DNA of 5,618 bases from contig CALJIF010000120.1 of the NCBI GenBank assembly GCA_937974275.1, positions 1-5,618 on the forward strand. The letters run 5' to 3'. Position 1 is the stretch's first letter. Each line of letters opens with the position of its first letter. A program made the translations under genes and the position numbers. A model generated the notes under the pieces. The model worked only from the letters and a program-made list of their open reading frames with translations. It did no database searches and was not told the DNA's origin. Source of the stretch: an uncultured Flavobacteriales bacterium. Its GTDB lineage: Bacteria; Bacteroidota; Bacteroidia; Palsa-965. Shown one piece after another: positions 1-5,618 of this stretch.

Positions 1-2970
1 CATGCCGACATTCATGATATTATCTATACTCCCGGCACACCAAACTCCTTTTATATCGGTTGCGATGGTGGTGTTTACAATACGTTCAACGATGGCAACA
101 CATTCCCGGATATTTCTGCGAACATGGGCATTGCACAAATCTATCGTCTTGGTATTTCTGCCAGCAACACGGGAACGCTGATTACCGGCCACCAAGACAA
201 TGGCACTTGCCTGAAAACAGGAACGCTTTACCAGGAAGTTTTAGGTGGTGACGGCATGGATTGCTTTATTGATCGTACCAACGATGCCAATATGTTTGGC
301 GAATTATACTACGGGGATTTTTATCGCTCAACAAACGGCGGCAATAACTGGTCTTCCATCACCAATGGCCTTGTGGGTACAGGAGGATGGGTGACGCCAT
401 GGAAACAAGATCCCGTTAATCCGAATGTGCTTTACGCCGGATATTCACAACTGAATAAATCTACCAACCTCGGGACATCATGGACCCCTGTCGGTTCATT
501 CAATATGGGTGAAATGGTGGACTTCGTTGTTGCTCCATCGAACACACAACGTTTGTTTGCATGTACGGGGACCGCTATTTATCGTAGTTCTGACGGAGGC
601 GTTACATGGACATACGTTTCTTCCGCGCTATCGGGTTTAGGAAACTACACTCGACTTGCCGTAAGTCCCACAAATTCTGATAAAGTCTGGGTAACGATTT
701 CGGGATACAATGCCGGCAATAAAGTTTTCTTCAGTAACGATGCGGGTGCGAATTGGGTGAATATTTCTCAGGGCTTACCAAACATTCCTGCGAATTGTAT
801 CATTCCTATGCCTAACAACGGAAATGACTTGCTCTTCCTGGGAATGGATGTAGGAATTTATTATCGCGACAACAACAGCGGAGCTTGGATCCCTTGTTTT
901 TCCGGACTTCCATACGCTCCTGTTTCTGATTTAGAAATTTTCCTTCCTACAAATACTTTGCGCGCATCTACATACGGGCGCGGTGTTTGGGAGTGGCCCA
1001 TAGATGCAACACTATTAACTCCGCTCGCTGCATTTACATCAATACAAAGTGTTTGCCCCGGAGGTAACGTCGCTTTCACCGACCTCAGTTCTAACAGTCC
1101 TACATCATGGAGCTGGAATTTCCCGGGTGGCAATCCGTCAACATCAACACTTTACAATCCTGTTGTAAATTACAGCACTCCCGGATTGTACCCTGTAACA
1201 CTTACAGTTACCAACGCAGCAGGCTCAGCAACAACAACACAAACGAGCTGGATTCACGTACAAGGTTATCAATCCTTGCCACACACAGAAACTTTCGTTA
1301 ATAATCTGCCTGCCGGATGGTCCACCAACAATGTCGGCAATCAGGCATTTAATTGGCAACACAATAATTCTGTTGGCTTCAATAGCACACAAAGTATGTT
1401 CTTCAACAATCATGGGAACAACGTAAACGGAGACCGTGATGAATTAGTAAGCACGGTTATTAATTGTGCGGCGCAAAATGCAATACAACTAACTTTTGAT
1501 GTTGCTTATGCAAGATATAATGCAACTCGTTCAGACACGCTGGAAGTGTTGGTGTCCAACGATTGTGGCGCAACATGGACATCTGTTTACATCAAAGGTG
1601 GCACACAACTATCTACAAAACCGGATCAGACTTCATTCTTCACTCCGACTTCCTCACAGTGGAGAAACGAAAGTGTTTCTTTGGCTGCGTTCTCCGGACA
1701 ACAAATCATGTTAGCATTTAGAAATCGCGGTCACAATGGGAATAACATTTGGCTGGATAATATTAATCTTACGGGAACTGTTAATGCCGCTCCTGTTGCA
1801 GCATTCAGCGCGCCGATGAATTTATGTGCGAGATCTGTTGTCGCGATGAATAATTACTCTGCGCCTGCAACTTCATATCAGTGGTTTGCCTTCGGAACGG
1901 ACACATTAAGCTCAACAACAGTAAACGGAGATTTCATATTTACAACTACAGGAACATACACGGTCGTTCTTGTTGCATCTAATGCTTTTGGCTCCGACAC
2001 AACATCAAATGTGATGACCATAGCTCCGTCCCCTGTGCTCAGCGTGTCAACAGACACTTCAGTTTGTGCGGGCACACAAGTTCAGCTAAACGCATCGGGA
2101 GCACTAACATATTCATGGCAACCTGCAACTGTTGTTTATTCCGCAGTTTCTTCAAGTCCGCTTGTAACGGCCAATGTTTCCAGAACTTACACAGTTACAG
2201 GAACAACTGCTAATGGTTGTACAGCAACAGATTCTGTGTCAATTACTGTCATTCCGCTTCCCGGCTTTAATGTAAGCAACACGCCTAACGCAATTTGTTT
2301 CGGCGATACCGTTCAGTTAATCGCCGGTAATAGCAGCTGGAGTTATTCATGGTCTCCTCTTGTAAATATTGCTTATCTCGGAAACGACACGGTTCGTGCA
2401 TTCCCATCATCTACGACAACATACACTGTTGTCAGCACCGACTCCACTACCGGATGTACCGCAACTGTTCTGAAGTCGATTACCGTGTACAATCCGCTTC
2501 CTCCGGTTAGCGTGTTGGTTAACGGATTTACATTAACATGTTCGTTATCGGGACAGCAATATCAGTGGTATTTCAACGGCCAACCAATTCCGGGTGCGAC
2601 GTCACAAACGTACACAGCCACACAAGTGGGGATGTATTCCGTAGAAGCTACTTCTCCGTGGGGTTGTGAATCGGGAATTTCGCAACAGGAATTCGTCAAT
2701 AGCGTAGAGGAAATTAGTGCGGGCGGTATCAGCGTATATCCGAATCCTGCACAGGACGTGCTTTATGTAACGCTTTCTGACGCGTCGCAGGCTTTCGTGT
2801 ATTCTTTGTTTGATATTACAGGAAAACAAATTGACGTTCCGACACAACTACAAAACGTTGGTCGCGCAACTATAAACGTTGCGGCGTTACCGGCCGGCAT
2901 CTATATGCTGGTTATCACAACAGACAATCAGCGATTCGTTACACAAGTGATAAAGTATGATGGTCGATAA
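1..2970 (+). CDS. Large secreted multidomain protein: Asp-box beta-propeller, PKD, MAM-like and Ig-like domains, T9SS type A sorting domain (5' partial)
   Basis: The frame is open from base 1 to the TAA at 2968-2970 (989 codons seen); the ATG at 124 is internal because propeller sequence (HADIHDI, CDGGVYNTF) already lies before it. Numbering from base 1: residues 1-335 look like a sortilin/VPS10-type propeller with Asp-boxes at 27-35 (NTFNDGNTF), 110-117 (STNGGNNW), 154-161 (STNLGTSW), 196-203 (SSDGGVTW) and 245-252 (SNDAGANW), closing with YGRGVWEW. A PKD domain follows (about 342-420, WSWNFPGG), then a MAM/cleaved-adhesin-like jelly-roll (about 425-592, ending WLDNINLTG), a second PKD-like domain (598-675), three Ig-like domains (679-902) and a T9SS sorting domain (908-986). 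Any signal peptide would be off-window. By family knowledge such proteins cross the outer membrane through T9SS and are released or anchored. No catalytic motif is visible, so adhesion or polymer binding is inference. The architecture is clear; the exact role is unknown. Confidence 0.93.
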   Translation, partial: HADIHDIIYTPGTPNSFYIGCDGGVYNTFNDGNTFPDISANMGIAQIYRLGISASNTGTLITGHQDNGTCLKTGTLYQEVLGGDGMDCFIDRTNDANMFGELYYGDFYRSTNGGNNWSSITNGLVGTGGWVTPWKQDPVNPNVLYAGYSQLNKSTNLGTSWTPVGSFNMGEMVDFVVAPSNTQRLFACTGTAIYRSSDGGVTWTYVSSALSGLGNYTRLAVSPTNSDKVWVTISGYNAGNKVFFSNDAGANWVNISQGLPNIPANCIIPMPNNGNDLLFLGMDVGIYYRDNNSGAWIPCFSGLPYAPVSDLEIFLPTNTLRASTYGRGVWEWPIDATLLTPLAAFTSIQSVCPGGNVAFTDLSSNSPTSWSWNFPGGNPSTSTLYNPVVNYSTPGLYPVTLTVTNAAGSATTTQTSWIHVQGYQSLPHTETFVNNLPAGWSTNNVGNQAFNWQHNNSVGFNSTQSMFFNNHGNNVNGDRDELVSTVINCAAQNAIQLTFDVAYARYNATRSDTLEVLVSNDCGATWTSVYIKGGTQLSTKPDQTSFFTPTSSQWRNESVSLAAFSGQQIMLAFRNRGHNGNNIWLDNINLTGTVNAAPVAAFSAPMNLCARSVVAMNNYSAPATSYQWFAFGTDTLSSTTVNGDFIFTTTGTYTVVLVASNAFGSDTTSNVMTIAPSPVLSVSTDTSVCAGTQVQLNASGALTYSWQPATVVYSAVSSSPLVTANVSRTYTVTGTTANGCTATDSVSITVIPLPGFNVSNTPNAICFGDTVQLIAGNSSWSYSWSPLVNIAYLGNDTVRAFPSSTTTYTVVSTDSTTGCTATVLKSITVYNPLPPVSVLVNGFTLTCSLSGQQYQWYFNGQPIPGATSQTYTATQVGMYSVEATSPWGCESGISQQEFVNSVEEISAGGISVYPNPAQDVLYVTLSDASQAFVYSLFDITGKQIDVPTQLQNVGRATINVAALPAGIYMLVITTDNQRFVTQVIKYDGR
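2035..2490 (+). repeat. Two tandem Ig-like domain repeats in the secreted protein
   Basis: Two consecutive domains, about 2035-2253 and 2263-2490, align at a pitch of 76 residues. Each begins with a Cys-Gly element (VCAGTQVQL, then ICFGDTVQL), has a central YSW core (LTYSWQPA, then YSYSWSPL in related positions), a TYTV strand, a second Cys in GCTAT, and ends in a SITV strand followed by a PLP linker. The two cysteines per repeat may form a disulfide. A third, more divergent domain (about 2503-2706, YQWYFNGQPIPGATSQTY) follows. Such repeats in Bacteroidota secreted proteins usually act as stalks or spacers; this is inference. Similarity is at the protein level and the DNA copies are well diverged, so recent duplication is unlikely. 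Confidence 0.7.
2722..2961 (+). other. T9SS type A C-terminal sorting domain (within the secreted protein CDS)
   Basis: The last 80 or so residues carry the standard Por-secretion tail pattern: VYPNPAQDVLYV at the start, SLFDITGKQI in the middle, then INVAALPAGIYMLVI and a final VTQVIKY strand close to the C-terminus. This matches the type A family of sorting domains (TIGR04183-like). It is recognised by the T9SS translocon and in well-studied members is removed after export, with attachment to A-LPS in some species. It is the strongest single pointer to Bacteroidota in the window. No T9SS machinery gene is seen here. Confidence 0.93.
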
Positions 2971-3511
2971 ACCTCCCATCAACAACTCCTGGACACTATT
3001 CCTTGATCGCGATGGCGTTATCAACGAACGCTTGCCCGGCGATTATGTGAAGTCTCCGGAACAGTTCGTTTTTACGACCGGCGCGTGCGAAGCTATTGCA
3101 AAACTGTCGGCTGTATTCGGAATCGTAATCGTGGTTACGAATCAGCAAGGAATTGGCAAAGGTTTATATACCGAACAAGACCTCGCTCGCGTGCACGAAA
3201 AAATGTTGGACGGTGTTAAAGCAGCCGGTGGACGTATTGACGGAATTTATTTCGCCCCACAACTGGCATCCGAAAAATCGCCCATGCGAAAACCGGGAAT
3301 CGGTATGGCGTTGCAAGCTCAAAAGGATTTTCCTGCCATCGACTTTTCACGAGCCGTTATGATCGGTGATTCCGACTCCGATATGGACTTCGCCGAAACA
3401 GCCGGAATGCGCGCTATTTGGATTACCGACCACCACCGAAAAGACAAGAACAGGCCCTACGTTATTGCACAAGTTCCTACCCTGGCCGATTCAGTCAAAA
3501 TACTGCTCTGA
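2957..3511 (+). CDS. HAD-IIIA family phosphatase, GmhB/HisB-N-like, without the zinc-binding cysteines
   Basis: A 184-residue protein with all four HAD motifs: LFLDRDGVIN (nucleophile D17, acid/base D19), VTNQQGIGKG (T61, N62), RKPGIGM (K112) and IGDSDSDMDFA (D138, D142). Motif spacing and the DRDGVIN and RKP signatures match the D,D-heptose 1,7-bisphosphate 7-phosphatase / histidinol-phosphatase group, cytosolic enzymes that hydrolyse sugar or amino-alcohol phosphates. The loop before RKP (YFAPQLASEKSPM, 99-110) contains no Cys or His, whereas classical GmhB and HisB-N carry a Cys/His zinc site there; the only Cys is C44. The substrate is therefore uncertain, and a heptose role for LPS or S-layer glycans is only one option. 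The start at 2957 (an ATG directly followed by a second at 2960) overlaps the upstream gene by 14 bases, suggesting translational coupling. The catalytic class is sure; the specific function is not. Confidence 0.9.
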   Translation: MMVDKPPINNSWTLFLDRDGVINERLPGDYVKSPEQFVFTTGACEAIAKLSAVFGIVIVVTNQQGIGKGLYTEQDLARVHEKMLDGVKAAGGRIDGIYFAPQLASEKSPMRKPGIGMALQAQKDFPAIDFSRAVMIGDSDSDMDFAETAGMRAIWITDHHRKDKNRPYVIAQVPTLADSVKILL

Positions 3512-3530
3512 TTTTTAGCGAATTACGTCT

Positions 3531-3564
3531 TCGTCGACCGAAGTTTTACGGTCGGCGATTTATA
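3531..3564 (+). terminator. Probable intrinsic terminator after the phosphatase gene
   Basis: The arm TCGTCGACCG (3531-3540) pairs with CGGTCGGCGA (3549-3558) over 10 base pairs including one G-T wobble, around the 8-base loop AAGTTTTA. The stem is GC-rich and begins 19 bases after the phosphatase stop codon. The following bases, TTTATA, give only a short, weak T tract, so termination efficiency is uncertain. It would end the secreted-protein/phosphatase transcript and separate it from the nuo operon. Confidence 0.65.
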
Positions 3565-3579
3565 CCTATTTTAAGGTAT
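3562..3579 (+). other. Second, A/T-rich inverted repeat
   Basis: ATACCT (3562-3567) is a perfect reverse complement of AGGTAT (3574-3579), with the 6-base spacer ATTTTA. It starts three bases after the GC-rich hairpin. Only 6 base pairs, four of them A-T, make the RNA hairpin weak. A palindromic DNA-binding site for a regulator of nuo, or part of a tandem terminator, are both possible, and chance cannot be excluded. Confidence 0.35.
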
Positions 3580-3688
3580 TCGCAATCAATATTTCCTTAT
3601 TTTTACCGCCGTCTGTTGAGGATTGGTCGGGGCATAAAACGCGCTTTTGAACATCTTGTTAACAGGCTTGTTCATTTATAAAACGCTT

Positions 3689-4066
3689 ATGAATAACGCT
3701 GCTATTGATTATTTGCCGATTGCATTTACCTTCTTAGTCGCAGCCGGCTTTGTGGTGACTACGTTGTTTGTTACTCATCGACTGGGACCGCACCGTAAGA
3801 CCAAGAAAAAATTGGACACGTTCGAGTGTGGTATTGAAGTGCAGGGTAATGCACGTGTTCCCTTCTCCGTAAAGTATTTCTTGGTAGCTATCCTATTTGT
3901 ATTGTTCGACGTTGAAGTCATTTTCATGTATCCTTGGGCCGTTAACTTCAAAGGTCCTGAAGGACTTGGTATTGTTGGCTTCATCGAGATGATGACGTTC
4001 CTGTTATTCTTGATTATCGGATTCTATTACATCATGAAGCGCGGTGCGCTGAAATGGGAAGAATAA
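3689..4066 (+). CDS. nuoA: NADH-quinone oxidoreductase subunit A
   Basis: A 125-residue membrane protein of normal NuoA length. Three transmembrane segments are visible (about 8-29, 61-81 and 93-115). The loop after the first carries KKKLDTFECGIEVQG, the family's (Y/F)ECG signature with C47, and the second helix contains FDVEVIF with the conserved acidic D74 and E76, followed by MYPWAV. In complex I this subunit lies next to NuoH and NuoB at the quinone site, and its loop belongs to the region that changes between active and resting states. The ATG at 3689 is preferred because it gives the usual N-terminus (MNNAAIDYLPIAF); an in-frame TTG at 3647 would add 14 residues and is less likely. It is the first gene of the nuo cluster, 48 bases before nuoB, behind a probable terminator. 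Confidence 0.96.
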   Translation: MNNAAIDYLPIAFTFLVAAGFVVTTLFVTHRLGPHRKTKKKLDTFECGIEVQGNARVPFSVKYFLVAILFVLFDVEVIFMYPWAVNFKGPEGLGIVGFIEMMTFLLFLIIGFYYIMKRGALKWEE

Positions 4067-4114
4067 ATAATGCCCCCTGACCTCCAATTATTAAACAACG
4101 AAAACATTTAGGTT

Positions 4115-4669
4115 ATGGAAGTGAAAAGAACAAAATTGGAAATGGCGCAATCGCCCTTAGGTCTTGAAGGTCCGGGGTTTTTCGCAACTTCTTTAGATAA
4201 AGCTGTTGGTCTTGCGCGCAAAAACTCCTTGTGGCCATTGCCTTTTGCAACTTCTTGCTGCGGTATCGAGTTCATGGCAACAATGGCATCGCATTACGAC
4301 TTAGGTCGTTTCGGTTCCGAGCGCTTGAGCTTCTCTCCGCGTCAGGCCGATTTGCTGATGGTAATGGGAACCATTGCTAAAAAAATGGGCCCTGTATTGA
4401 AACAGGTTTACGAACAAATGGCCGAGCCGCGTTGGGTATTATCTGTTGGTGCTTGCGCTTCCAGCGGCGGAATATTTGATACATATAGCGTATTGCAGGG
4501 AATCGATCGAATCATTCCGGTTGACGTTTACGTGCCGGGATGCCCTCCTCGTCCGGAACAAATTATTGAAGGTATTTTGAAAATTCAGGATCTCGTGGAA
4601 AACGAATCTTTACGCCGACGTGAATCTCCGGAATACAAGGCGCTTATGAACAAATACGGCATCGAATAA
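4115..4669 (+). CDS. nuoB: NADH-quinone oxidoreductase subunit B (binds cluster N2)
   Basis: A 184-residue protein with the full NuoB core. The four ligands of the [4Fe-4S] cluster N2 are present: the tandem cysteines C48-C49 in TSCCGIEFMA, C114 in GACASSGG and C143 in PGCPPRPE. Other family marks are SLWPLPFA, the segment YDLGRFGSE and SFSPRQADLLMV. N2 is the last iron-sulfur cluster of the chain and hands electrons to quinone at the interface with NuoD. The first 20 or so residues (EVKRTKLEMAQSPLG) are not conserved core. The ATG at 4115 follows an A-rich leader (AACGAAAACATTTAGGTT) without a Shine-Dalgarno motif. nuoC starts 13 bases after the stop, in keeping with one transcript. Confidence 0.98.
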   Translation: MEVKRTKLEMAQSPLGLEGPGFFATSLDKAVGLARKNSLWPLPFATSCCGIEFMATMASHYDLGRFGSERLSFSPRQADLLMVMGTIAKKMGPVLKQVYEQMAEPRWVLSVGACASSGGIFDTYSVLQGIDRIIPVDVYVPGCPPRPEQIIEGILKIQDLVENESLRRRESPEYKALMNKYGIE

Positions 4670-4682
4670 AAGCTTCAGCGAT

Positions 4683-5210
4683 ATGGCAACTGCAACTGCA
4701 GAACAAGTGCAACAACTACGCGATCTGATCGTCAGCAAACTGGAAGCTAAATTTCCGGGAGTTGTGCTGCATACCGAAATTCAATATGACTTCCCGGTTA
4801 TTGAAGTCAACAAGGCGAACATCTATCAGGTACTCGAGTTTTTGAAAACAGATCCTGAGCTTTCGTTTGAATTCCTGACCACGATGTGTGGCTTGCATTA
4901 TCCGGATAATGCTGCAAAGGAATTCGGCATGATGTATCAACTTCACAATTTGCCGAAGAACACACGCATCCGCATCAAAACATTCTTCCCGGCATCAGCA
5001 ATGGAACTTCCTACCATGATTCCTTTGTGGGCGGGCGCTAATTGGATGGAACGTGAAGCATTCGACTTTTTCGGAATTACGTTTAAAGGTCATCCGAACC
5101 TGAAGCGTATTTTAAATATGGAAGACATTACCTTCTTCCCGCTTCGCAAAGATTTCCCGCTGGAAGATCCAACGCGTGATGATAAAAATGATTCCATGTT
5201 TGGACGTTAA
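4683..5210 (+). CDS. nuoC: NADH-quinone oxidoreductase subunit C (30-kDa subunit)
   Basis: A 175-residue soluble subunit of the peripheral arm. The C-terminal half carries the 30-kDa subunit signature: WMEREAFDFFGITFKGHP (121-138), then LKRIL and PLRKDFPLE (153-161). The N-terminal part is the less conserved alpha/beta domain, in which FEFLTTMCGLHYP (62-74) is the usual core strand. It ends with a short charged tail (DDKNDSMFGR). NuoC packs against NuoD and NuoB in the connecting module. Here it is a free-standing gene and not the NuoCD fusion known from Escherichia coli: a stop codon and 20 bases separate it from nuoD. No frameshift is seen. Confidence 0.97.
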   Translation: MATATAEQVQQLRDLIVSKLEAKFPGVVLHTEIQYDFPVIEVNKANIYQVLEFLKTDPELSFEFLTTMCGLHYPDNAAKEFGMMYQLHNLPKNTRIRIKTFFPASAMELPTMIPLWAGANWMEREAFDFFGITFKGHPNLKRILNMEDITFFPLRKDFPLEDPTRDDKNDSMFGR

Positions 5211-5230
5211 ACCGATCGCAAGAAATTGAC

Positions 5231-5618
5231 ATGAACGAACATTTGAATAACGATACAGCTGCGCCGAAGGAGAAGGTTTATACCACCCTCAACCTCGGAC
5301 CAACGCACCCGGCAACACACGGTATTTTTCAGAACGTACTTAAAATGGACGGAGAAATTATCGTAGATGCCGAACCAACCATCGGATACATTCACCGCGC
5401 TTTCGAAAAGCTTGCTGAACGTCGTCCTTTCAATCAAATTACTCCTATCACCGACCGTCTCAATTACTGCTCATCACCCATAAACAACATGGGTTGGCAC
5501 ATGACGGTGGAGAAATTAATTAATGCCGAAATTCCGAAGAACGTGCAGTACATGCGCGTTGTAATTATGGAGTTGGCACGTATCGCCGATCACATCATTT
5601 GTAATTCCGTAATCGGTG
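5231..5618 (+). CDS. nuoD: NADH-quinone oxidoreductase subunit D (49-kDa subunit), 3' partial
   Basis: The frame runs open from the ATG at 5231 to the window end (129 full codons plus one base); the full subunit is usually around 400 residues, so about a third is seen. It has the quinone-site loop GPTHPATHG (23-31), whose second His (H30) corresponds to the His of the bovine 49-kDa subunit that contacts quinone, and DRLNYCS, in which Y79 corresponds to the quinone-contacting Tyr. IGYIHRAFEKLAERRPF and VEKLI..EIPKNVQYMRV are further family blocks. With NuoB it forms the quinone-reduction chamber. The start follows an A/T-rich leader 20 bases after nuoC. The first 16 residues are a non-conserved charged extension. 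It is cut by the window edge, not by mutation. Confidence 0.97.
   Translation, partial: MNEHLNNDTAAPKEKVYTTLNLGPTHPATHGIFQNVLKMDGEIIVDAEPTIGYIHRAFEKLAERRPFNQITPITDRLNYCSSPINNMGWHMTVEKLINAEIPKNVQYMRVVIMELARIADHIICNSVIG

Larger units (their letters stand above)
3512..3688 (+). other. Intergenic leader between the phosphatase gene and nuoA
   Basis: This 177-base gap is the only sizeable non-coding stretch. Its left half holds two adjacent hairpins (3531-3558 and 3562-3579). Its right half must hold the nuo promoter if the operon is transcribed independently. I looked for the Bacteroidota consensus (TTTG near -33, TAnnTTTG near -7): a TATTTTTA at 3598-3605 resembles the -7 box but has no TTTG at the right distance upstream, and the TTTG at 3646-3649 has no matching -7 box. 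No convincing promoter can therefore be marked. The bases just before nuoA are A/T-rich with no Shine-Dalgarno motif. Confidence 0.6.

Noticed and set aside
60..251. 63-codon + strand frame near the left edge
   Set aside because: It starts at a TTG, lies wholly inside the secreted-protein gene in another frame, and has no recognisable motif.
861..1133. 90-codon minus-strand frame
   Set aside because: Antisense to the propeller end and PKD domain, whose sense frame has clear motifs; the composition looks like a shadow frame.
2035..2706. Ig-like repeats as a possible recent DNA duplication or recombination hotspot
   Set aside because: The repeats are recognisable only at the protein level; the nucleotide copies are too diverged to suggest recent duplication.
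3418..3681. 87-codon + strand frame across the phosphatase end and the gap before nuoA
   Set aside because: It starts at a TTG, overlaps motif-bearing phosphatase sequence, runs through the hairpins, and its Arg/Tyr-rich product resembles no known protein.
3647..3688. Upstream TTG start extending NuoA by 14 residues
   Set aside because: The ATG at 3689 gives the usual NuoA N-terminus and length; the extra residues (NILLTGLFIYKTL) are not part of the conserved family.
4067..4114. Possible terminator or small gene between nuoA and nuoB
   Set aside because: Only a 4-bp complement (ACCT with AGGT) is seen in the 48 bases, and no open frame of useful length; it is best read as an A-rich leader.
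5207..5437. 76-codon minus-strand frame at the right end
   Set aside because: Antisense to the conserved N-terminal blocks of NuoD (GPTHPATHG, IGYIHRAFEK).

Overview
The window reads as ordinary chromosomal DNA from a member of the Bacteroidota. Three things point there: a very long secreted protein that ends in a type IX secretion (T9SS, Por secretion system) C-terminal sorting domain, a system essentially confined to that phylum; NuoB, NuoC and NuoD sequences of the kind found there, with nuoC and nuoD as separate genes; and A/T-rich leaders without Shine-Dalgarno motifs before the start codons, as expected where ribosomes rarely use that signal. The genus cannot be told from the sequence. 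All genes are on the + strand and coding density is high.

Layout. (1) Bases 1-2970 hold the 3' part of a giant surface or secreted protein whose start lies upstream of the window. Its order is a sortilin/VPS10-like Asp-box beta-propeller, a PKD domain, a MAM/cleaved-adhesin-like jelly-roll, a second PKD-like domain, three Ig-like domains and a T9SS type A sorting domain. (2) Bases 2957-3511 encode a small HAD-IIIA phosphatase related to GmhB/HisB-N. It overlaps the end of the secreted-protein gene by 14 bases and lacks the cysteines that bind zinc in classical GmhB. (3) Bases 3512-3688 are a non-coding gap with a strong GC-rich hairpin (probable terminator) followed at once by a second, A/T-rich hairpin. 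(4) From base 3689 to the window end runs the start of a respiratory complex I operon: nuoA, nuoB, nuoC and the first 129 codons of nuoD, with gaps of 48, 13 and 20 bases.

How the genes work together. NuoA is a membrane subunit. NuoB (cluster N2), NuoC and NuoD form the connecting module that carries electrons to quinone at the membrane interface, so the right third of the window is one functional unit, presumably continuing with more nuo genes downstream. The secreted protein and the phosphatase have no evident link to complex I. The hairpins between 3531 and 3579 probably separate the two transcription units.

I found no RNA gene, insertion sequence, CRISPR array or phage gene. I also see no convincing sign of an undescribed system. 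The points most worth a second look are the truncated start of the secreted protein, the zinc-site loss in the phosphatase and the paired hairpins upstream of nuoA.
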